NCBI GenBank assembly: GCA_023423995.1
Contig: JAFAEL010000088.1
Coordinates: 1 to 27,426, forward strand
Length of the DNA stretch: 27,426 nt
DNA from: Pseudomonadota bacterium
Lineage (GTDB): Bacteria > Pseudomonadota > Alphaproteobacteria > Rhizobiales > Beijerinckiaceae
Direction of reading: 5' to 3'
The position numbers were made by a program, and so were the translations under genes. Of this stretch, positions 22,649-27,426 are shown piece by piece. The notes beneath the pieces were generated by a model, which saw only the letters and a list, made by a program, of their open reading frames with translations, was not told the DNA's origin and did not search any database. Positions within the stretch are counted from its first letter, which is position 1; each line of letters opens with the position of its first letter.

Positions 22649-24208
22649 TTATTCGGCTGCGTGCTGGGCGTGCATCCGGCTCGTGCCGGCGATGAGTTTG
22701 TTGAGCGCGCCGAGATAGGCCTTTGCGGAGGCGACCAGCGTGTCAGGATCGGCGCCGCGCGAGGTGACGGAGCGGCCGTCCGAGCTGAGCCGCACCGAAA
22801 CTTCCGCCTGAGCGTCCGTTCCCTCCGTCACGGCGTGAACCTGATAGAGCTCGAGTACCGCCTCGTGCGGGACGAGCGCCTTGATGGCGTTGAACACCGC
22901 ATCCACCGGGCCGTTGCCGTCAGCCTCCTCGGTCACCTTCCGGCCATCGATGTCGAGGCGCAGCGTGGCGCGCTGCGGGCCGCGGGTGCCGGCGATCACC
23001 GTGAGCGAGACAAGCCGGACGCGGTCATGCGCAGTCGCGATGTTCTCGTCGACGAGCGCCTCGATATCCTCGTCGTAGACGACCTTCTTGCGGTCGGCGA
23101 GGTCCTTGAACCGCGCAAAGGCGTCCTGGAGTTGGTTGTCCGAGAGCCGGTAGCCCATCTCTTCGAGCTTCGAGCGAAACGCCGCGCGGCCCGAATGCTT
23201 GCCCATGACGAGCGAGGTCTTGGTCACGCCGACCGTCTGCGGCTCCATGATCTCGTAAGTCTGGGTGTGCTTCAGCATCCCGTCCTGATGGATGCCGCTC
23301 TCGTGCGCGAAAGCGTTCCGGCCGACGATCGCCTTGTTGTACTGCACCGGGAACGAGGTTGCGGCTGCCACGAGCTTCGAGGCGCGCGTCAGCATGGTCG
23401 AGTCGATACCCGTCTCGTAGCCATAGACGTCGCCGCGTACCCGCATCGCCATCACGACCTCCTCGAGCGCGGCATTGCCCGCCCGCTCGCCGATGCCGTT
23501 GATGGTGCACTCGATCTGACGCGCGCCGCCCTCCACGCCCGCCAGGGAATTCGCCACCGCCATCCCGAGATCGTTATGGCAATGGACGGAGAACACCGCC
23601 TTGTCCGAGTTCGGCACGCGTTCGCGGACCGTGCGGAAGAGGGCCCGGTACTCGTCCGGAGTCGTGTAGCCGACCGTGTCCGGGATGTTGACCGTGGTCG
23701 CGCCCGCCTTGATCACGGCCTCGACGCAGCGGCACAGGAAATCGATCTCCGTACGCGTGCCGTCCTCCGCCGACCACTCCACGTCGTCGACGAAATTGCG
23801 CGCCCGGGTAACCGAAGCGATCGACATCGCGAGCACCTCGTCCGGGCTCTTCTGCAGCTTGTACTTCATGTGCACGGGCGAGGTGGACACGAAGGTGTGG
23901 ATGCGGGGCCGCCTGGCGTTTCGAACCGCCTCGCCGGCGCGGTCGATGTCGTTCTGGGCCGTGCGGGCGAGGCCAGCCACGACGGCGTTCTTCATCCGGC
24001 GCGCGATCTCGGATACCGCCTCGAAATCGCCGTTGGAGGCAGCGGGATAGCCCGCCTCGATGATGTCGACGCCCATCGTGTCGAGGAGGTCGGCAACCGC
24101 GAGCTTCTCCTCGAACGTCATGGTGGCGCCGGGACATTGCTCGCCATCACGCAGCGTCGTGTCGAAAATGACGACGCGGTCCTTGGCAGTCGGGTTCGTG
24201 CTGGTCAT
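22649..24208 (-). CDS. leuA: 2-isopropylmalate synthase
   Basis: This 519-residue protein is typical of LeuA type 1. It condenses 2-oxoisovalerate and acetyl-CoA to 2-isopropylmalate, the first committed step of leucine synthesis in the cytosol. The catalytic TIM barrel starts with FDTTLRDGEQCPGATM (residues 15-30), including the R-D-E metal/base set. VHCHNDLGMA holds the metal-binding His pair, and NGIGERAGNAALEEVVMA and HESGIHQDGML are conserved. The last 130 residues form the regulatory domain that binds leucine (feedback inhibition). The start ATG 24208 lies about 60 bases after a hairpin and a leucine-rich leader peptide, pointing to attenuation control. It stands alone in its transcript as far as seen, ending at a terminator shared with the convergent beta-helix gene. 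Confidence 0.97.
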   Translation of the reverse strand: MTSTNPTAKDRVVIFDTTLRDGEQCPGATMTFEEKLAVADLLDTMGVDIIEAGYPAASNGDFEAVSEIARRMKNAVVAGLARTAQNDIDRAGEAVRNARRPRIHTFVSTSPVHMKYKLQKSPDEVLAMSIASVTRARNFVDDVEWSAEDGTRTEIDFLCRCVEAVIKAGATTVNIPDTVGYTTPDEYRALFRTVRERVPNSDKAVFSVHCHNDLGMAVANSLAGVEGGARQIECTINGIGERAGNAALEEVVMAMRVRGDVYGYETGIDSTMLTRASKLVAAATSFPVQYNKAIVGRNAFAHESGIHQDGMLKHTQTYEIMEPQTVGVTKTSLVMGKHSGRAAFRSKLEEMGYRLSDNQLQDAFARFKDLADRKKVVYDEDIEALVDENIATAHDRVRLVSLTVIAGTRGPQRATLRLDIDGRKVTEEADGNGPVDAVFNAIKALVPHEAVLELYQVHAVTEGTDAQAEVSVRLSSDGRSVTSRGADPDTLVASAKAYLGALNKLIAGTSRMHAQHAAE

Positions 24209-24269
24209 GGATCTAGGCCTTGAAGCTGGACGTTTACGCGCGTTCCCGCGCTCTCGGGTTCGGTTCGAT

Positions 24270-24311
24270 CCCCTGAGCGCCCAGGCACGCAGCCCAGCCG
24301 GCCCTCAGGGG
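24270..24311 (-). promoter_or_regulatory. Candidate attenuator stem-loop upstream of leuA
   Basis: On the minus strand cccctgag (24311-24304) pairs perfectly with ctcagggg (24277-24270) around a GC-rich 26-base loop. The leader peptide's stop codon (24307-24305) lies within the first arm, so a ribosome finishing or stalling there would change the fold. No U-run follows, so a classical intrinsic terminator is not shown; Rho-dependent or translational control is possible. Confidence 0.5.
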
Positions 24312-24412
24312 CTGATAAGCAGAAGACCCGGAAGAAGGAGGGACGCGCGCGCCGGCAGCTCCGCCCGGAGGGCGGCGAGTTGCAGGCGATGTCCGGTGCC
24401 GAGACGGCTCAC
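24305..24412 (-). CDS. leuL: Putative leucine-rich leader peptide of leuA
   Basis: A 35-codon frame starting at GTG 24412 carries eleven leucines. Six of them lie in the closing stretch SLLLPGLLLISP, two triplets of Leu codons right before the stop. Its stop is inside the stem upstream of leuA. This is the layout of amino-acid attenuators: when charged tRNA-Leu is scarce the ribosome stalls on the Leu codons and the RNA folds to allow leuA expression. The ribosome-binding site is weak, and the GTG start is the only in-frame start I found. Assignment rests on codon content and position, not on known similarity. Confidence 0.6.
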   Translation of the reverse strand: MSRLGTGHRLQLAALRAELPARASLLLPGLLLISP

Positions 24413-24451
24413 GGGGCGCGTTCCAAGGCGGGCACCCTGCCCGCAGGCTCC

Positions 24452-24480
24452 ATGTAAACCGCCCTGCGCCTCTTGGGCAA
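24452..24480 (-). promoter_or_regulatory. Candidate leuA promoter
   Basis: On the minus strand TTGCCC (24480-24475), a 17-base spacer and TTACAT (24457-24452) form a plausible -35/-10 pair. The start would be near 24445, about 33 bases before the leader peptide GTG. The match is moderate. Confidence 0.4.
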
Positions 24481-24603
24481 GTGCTGCGCGCCGATCAAGT
24501 TGAGGCCGCCGCTCTACAGCCTGGCACGAAGCCTCAACAAGGTGTGCTTAGCATTCGGGTGATAGGCTTTGGTGCCCAGCCCCCTTTCGAGCGCAGCAGA
24601 ACG

Positions 24604-25152
24604 ATGTCTTACCCCAGCCGCGGCTTGCGCTATCCCGCGCTCTTGCTTGCCCTCGTTCTGGCTTTTCCCGTCCCTGCGAAGGAGGGAGGTGGCGACCCAG
24701 GAGATGCGATCACGGCGATCTATCGTCGCGCGACCGCCGGCAAAGGGGATGGCGGGGGGCAGTTCGTGTGGCTCACCTCCCGCGATCGCCGGGCTCACTT
24801 CACTCGGGACTTGGCCGAGCTCTGGGACCGAGCGGAGAAGGCCACACCGGAGGGCGAACAGACGCCGCCCGGCTTCGACCCGGTAACCGCCTCGCAGGAT
24901 CCGAACCTCAAGAGCTTCGCCGTCCGGGTCGAGGAGCGCATGGCCGCGAGAGCCGTGGTCCGCGTAGAACTCAGACATGGCCAGGCACCCGGAGGTGCGC
25001 ATGCGGCAATACGGTATACGCTGCGACACCAGCAGGGCCGCTGGTTGATCGACGAGATCGCCTCGATGGAACAGAAGGGGCCCGAAGCCTGGTCCCTGCG
25101 AGCCCTGCTGGGCGAGCAAGTCGCCATTCACGGCAAGCCCGTCCAGCGCTGA
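24604..25152 (+). CDS. Exported DUF3828-like small protein
   Basis: From ATG 24604 the product is 182 residues. An N-terminal signal (GLRYPALLLALVLAFPVPAK) leads to a periplasmic domain: DAITAIYRRATAGKG, FTRDLAELWDRAEKA, VRVELRHGQAPGGAHAAIRY, and WLIDEIASMEQ near the end. This alternation of helix and late strands ending in W-L-I-D-E-I is that of DUF3828 proteins, whose function is unknown. An in-frame start at 24481 would place about forty residues before the signal peptide and run into the leuA regulatory region, so it is rejected. The gene is divergent from leuA and 14 bases upstream of a membrane protein gene, with which it probably forms an operon. Confidence 0.75.
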   Translation: MSYPSRGLRYPALLLALVLAFPVPAKEGGGDPGDAITAIYRRATAGKGDGGGQFVWLTSRDRRAHFTRDLAELWDRAEKATPEGEQTPPGFDPVTASQDPNLKSFAVRVEERMAARAVVRVELRHGQAPGGAHAAIRYTLRHQQGRWLIDEIASMEQKGPEAWSLRALLGEQVAIHGKPVQR

Positions 25153-25166
25153 GCGCGCCGAAGCCC

Positions 25167-26996
25167 ATGCCGAGCCCTGTCCCCGCGGCGGCAGATCCGA
25201 CCTTGAGCCAGACAGCTTCGCCCCTGGCCGCCCCCGCGCTGCCGGTCGTGCTCGCCCTGCTAGGCATTGCGGGGCTCTTCTTCACCTCCCCGATCGCTGC
25301 GGTCATCCGCGAATTGCGGCTCCCCGATAATGATGACCTGATGCGCCTCGCGCAGGTGCTGGACCTCGTCCATGGACAGGACTGGTTCGACAAGGCGCAG
25401 CACCGGTTTGGTTCCCCGTCCGCAATCGTGACGCACTGGTCGCGGTTGGTCGACGCACCGATCGCGCTCGGGATCTTGATGATCACGCCAGTCCTGGGAG
25501 AGCGGCTCGCCTCCGGTCTGGTCGCCCTCCTCTGGCCCTCCCTTCTGCTGGCTGCCTTCCTCTCTGGCCTTTGGGCCACCACTGCCCGCTGGTACGGCGG
25601 ACGGACCGCCTGGCTTGCGGTCTTCGCCGCCACCCAGATGACGACGATGGGGCTCTTCGCTCCTGGCCGGATCGACCACCACAACGTGCAGGTCCTCGCC
25701 ATGCTGGGCGTCCTGTTTGGCCTATGCGACCCAGCCCCCGACCGGCGCGGGGCGGTCTGGCGGGGAAGCTTGGCAGGAGGCCTCGCCGCCCTATCGCTCG
25801 CGGTTGGGCTGGAGACGCTGCCATTCGTGGCCTTCTGCGGGGCTGCGGCGGCGCTGGCCTGCGTGTCGGGGTGGCGGCCGCATGAGGCGGCCCGGTTCGG
25901 CGCCTTCGGGCTGGCGCTAGCAGTCGCGGCGCCGCTTCTGCTCGCGGCGGAAACGCCGCCTCGTCAGTGGCTCGCCTCCCACTGCGACGCCCTCTCCCTG
26001 CCCTGGATCCTGCTCGTCTGCGGGGGCGGATTGAGCGCGACCATTCTAGCCCACCTGGACGGGCGGCTGAAAAGCCCTCGCGCACGCCTCGTCGCTGCCG
26101 GCATAGCCGGCGCGGTCACGATCGTCCCGTTCCTGCAGGTCCAGGGCGGCTGCGTCGGCAGCCCTCTCGGGGATCTTCCCGAGATCGTCAGGCGCGAATG
26201 GCTCGACAAGGTCGCGGAGGCGCTGTCACTTCCAGCGACGCTGAAGTTCAGCCCGGAGATGGCGTTCGGCGGATTGCTGCCCATCGCGCTGGCAGGCGGG
26301 TACGCCCTCGTCCAGGCTTGGCGCGCGACAGACCCGGATGCGACCCATCGCGACCTGATCCTCGGCGGCTTTCTCGCGACAGGGCTCGCGATCTCAGTCA
26401 TTCAGTTGCGCGGGATCTACATCTCCTCGGCCGCCCTCCCGCTCGTGGCAGGGGTAGCACTGGAGCGCGCCCTCGCGGCGGCGGCCCGGCGCGAGCGGCC
26501 AGGTCCGACGATTGCCGCCCTGGCACTCGCCCTCCTCATGCTGGGCAAGGTCGCAGCCCTGCCCGTCCTGGCCGTAAGGGAGGTGCCCGGATGGCAGGCC
26601 TCGGCTACCGTCACGCGCCATCTCTCGAACTGTGCGGAGCAGGAAGGCGTGCGGCAGCTGGGAGCGATCGCGCCGGCAACGGTGCTCGCACCGATCGACC
26701 TCGGGACGGCGATCCTGATCTTCACGCCCCACACCATCGTCGCGGCACCCTATCATCGGGCAGCTTCGGGCATCGAGGCAGCGATAAGGGCCTTCGGGGG
26801 AACGGAAGAGGACATGAAGGCCGCCGCCGCCGAGACCGGTGCCGGGATCGTGGCCCTGTGCCGGAGCTGGACGGCGGGATCCCCGGACAGCTTCGCCCAC
26901 GCCCTCGCTTCTGGCGCGCAGACGTCCTGGCTCGATCCGATCGTCACCGGACCAGGCGACCTCCTGGCCTGGCGCGTGGTGAAGCCCGCCACCTAG
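25167..26996 (+). CDS. GT-C-type polytopic membrane protein (STT3/PMT-like)
   Basis: From ATG 25167 the product is 609 residues with a dozen or so hydrophobic segments. The first membrane segment is followed by RLPDNDDLMRLAQVLDLVHG (about residues 51-70), carrying the acidic loop of the GT-C glycosyltransferase superfamily. Then come HWSRLVDAPIALG and, further on, GLFAPGRIDHHNVQVLAML, similar to STT3/PMT-type proteins in which the H-W-S-R and D-H-H-N motifs recur. The C-terminal domain after about residue 475 is soluble (GWQASATVTRHLSNCAEQEG). It may transfer a lipid-linked sugar to an envelope target; the donor and acceptor are unknown. The start at 25167 is 14 bases after the DUF3828-like stop. 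A terminator follows. Confidence 0.8.
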   Translation: MPSPVPAAADPTLSQTASPLAAPALPVVLALLGIAGLFFTSPIAAVIRELRLPDNDDLMRLAQVLDLVHGQDWFDKAQHRFGSPSAIVTHWSRLVDAPIALGILMITPVLGERLASGLVALLWPSLLLAAFLSGLWATTARWYGGRTAWLAVFAATQMTTMGLFAPGRIDHHNVQVLAMLGVLFGLCDPAPDRRGAVWRGSLAGGLAALSLAVGLETLPFVAFCGAAAALACVSGWRPHEAARFGAFGLALAVAAPLLLAAETPPRQWLASHCDALSLPWILLVCGGGLSATILAHLDGRLKSPRARLVAAGIAGAVTIVPFLQVQGGCVGSPLGDLPEIVRREWLDKVAEALSLPATLKFSPEMAFGGLLPIALAGGYALVQAWRATDPDATHRDLILGGFLATGLAISVIQLRGIYISSAALPLVAGVALERALAAAARRERPGPTIAALALALLMLGKVAALPVLAVREVPGWQASATVTRHLSNCAEQEGVRQLGAIAPATVLAPIDLGTAILIFTPHTIVAAPYHRAASGIEAAIRAFGGTEEDMKAAAAETGAGIVALCRSWTAGSPDSFAHALASGAQTSWLDPIVTGPGDLLAWRVVKPAT

Positions 26997-27009
26997 GCCG
27001 GATACGAAA

Positions 27010-27033
27010 ACGGCCGGGCTCCTGCCCGGCCGT
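27010..27033. terminator. Strong intrinsic terminator between convergent genes
   Basis: A perfect ten-base stem acggccgggc / gcccggccgt encloses tcct. An A-run precedes it and a pyrimidine run (cgtctctct) follows, so it can act on both strands, ending the membrane-protein operon and the catalase gene. Confidence 0.85.
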
Positions 27034-27064
27034 CGTCTCTCTAAAGCGTCTCCGGATCAGGAGA

Positions 27065-27426
27065 TCACTCGGCAGCCTGGAGCTGCTCGCTGCCTTCCTC
27101 GCGCTTGCCGTCCGAATAGGTAGGACCCGGCCGATTCTTGCCCGGGGCCGGCTTCCCCGGCAGCGGGGGCAGCGCCTTGGCCTTTTCCAGGTCGAGGCCA
27201 GCGGTCTCCGCGATGCGGCGGCCGTAATCCTCGTCGCAATGCCAGAAGTGCCACACCATGCGCAGGCCGAGTTCCTCGGGACACTGCTTCAGGTCGCCCC
27301 CGATATTGGCGATCAGGTCCTCGCGCTCCCAGTCCTGGAAGGTCCGGTAGCGCTCGCCGGCTTGCGTGTAGTCGTCCTGCACGCGGGTCGGCTGGTACCG
27401 GCCGAGATGGCCCTCGACGTACTGGT
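27065..27426 (-). CDS. Catalase, C-terminal end (5' part outside window)
   Basis: The minus frame is open to the window edge; about 120 residues are visible. They read YVEGHLGRYQPTRVQDDYTQ, then FQDWEREDLIANIGGDLKQC and HFWHCDEDYGRRIAETAGLD. This is the catalase-related immune-responsive domain at the C-terminus of haem catalases, after the last haem-binding helices. Catalases break down hydrogen peroxide in the cytosol. The end is Pro/Gly-rich (ALPPLPGKPAPGKNRPGPTY). The haem-ligand Tyr region is beyond the window, so clade and symbol cannot be fixed. A GTG at 27382 is an internal codon, not the start. Confidence 0.85.
   Translation of the reverse strand, partial: QYVEGHLGRYQPTRVQDDYTQAGERYRTFQDWEREDLIANIGGDLKQCPEELGLRMVWHFWHCDEDYGRRIAETAGLDLEKAKALPPLPGKPAPGKNRPGPTYSDGKREEGSEQLQAAE

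Noticed and set aside
24160..24167. TGTCGAAA inside leuA as a fifth arm site
   Set aside because: It lies in the chromosome, within a coding region, and does not continue with the YGRGC part of the consensus.
22541..24223. Plus-strand frame of 560 codons opposite leuA
   Set aside because: leuA on the minus strand is certain; the antisense frame is rich in Arg, His, Val and Asp and shows no domain.
24209..24603. T-box or other riboswitch upstream of leuA
   Set aside because: No T-box specifier/antiterminator pattern is seen, T-boxes are not expected in Alphaproteobacteria, and the Leu-codon-rich leader frame explains the region better.

Overview
The window looks like a chromosome segment from a high-GC alphaproteobacterium, probably of the order Hyphomicrobiales (Rhizobiales). 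The base composition, the tripartite-tricarboxylate (Bug/TctC) binding protein, the style of LeuA and the phage protein families all fit. I cannot fix the genus from sequence alone.

Layout. Positions 1-2020 are chromosomal: the C-terminal part of an acetyl/acyl-CoA synthetase of the ADP-forming (ATP-grasp) type, overlapping by ATGA a Bug-family periplasmic binding protein. Positions 2309-20410 are an integrated element of about 18.06 kb, bounded by a 46-bp direct repeat. The right copy forms the 3' half of an intact tRNA-Lys (anticodon CTT, minus strand), and the left copy is the displaced original half. Positions 20442-27426 are chromosomal again: a secreted beta-helix/RTX protein, leuA (2-isopropylmalate synthase) with what appears to be a leucine-rich leader peptide and attenuator, a small exported DUF3828-like protein, a large GT-C-type membrane protein, and the C-terminal end of a catalase.

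The element. The rightward block at 2627-14745 holds a complete-looking HK97-type head and packaging module: head-closure-like protein, HNH endonuclease, large terminase, portal, prohead protease, major capsid protein and gp6-like connector. No tail tube, tail terminator, tape-measure, baseplate or lysis gene can be found. After the connector come two genes with signal peptides (one resembling a tail fibre), an unknown protein, a protein with four tandem terminase-small-subunit-like helix-turn-helix repeats and a sigma-like C-terminus, and a 2-TM SLATT-like protein. A leftward cargo block (14761-17292) carries a frameshifted gene, an AbiV-like gene in visibly AT-richer DNA, a HEPN-like gene and a ribbon-helix-helix gene. 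A rightward early/integration operon (17894-20308) ends in a HTH excisionase-like gene, a small gene and a tyrosine integrase next to the tRNA. Size, tRNA site, intact head genes and absence of tail and lysis genes match the plan of capsid-forming phage satellites (cf-PICIs). A tail-deleted prophage remains the alternative.

Working model (inference): integrase, acting on the tRNA-Lys core and four conserved TGTCGAAA arm sites inside the element ends, excises an 18-kb circle. The element makes its own heads, packages itself with its own terminase and borrows tails from a helper phage. The SLATT, AbiV and HEPN-like cargo may protect the host or restrain competitors.
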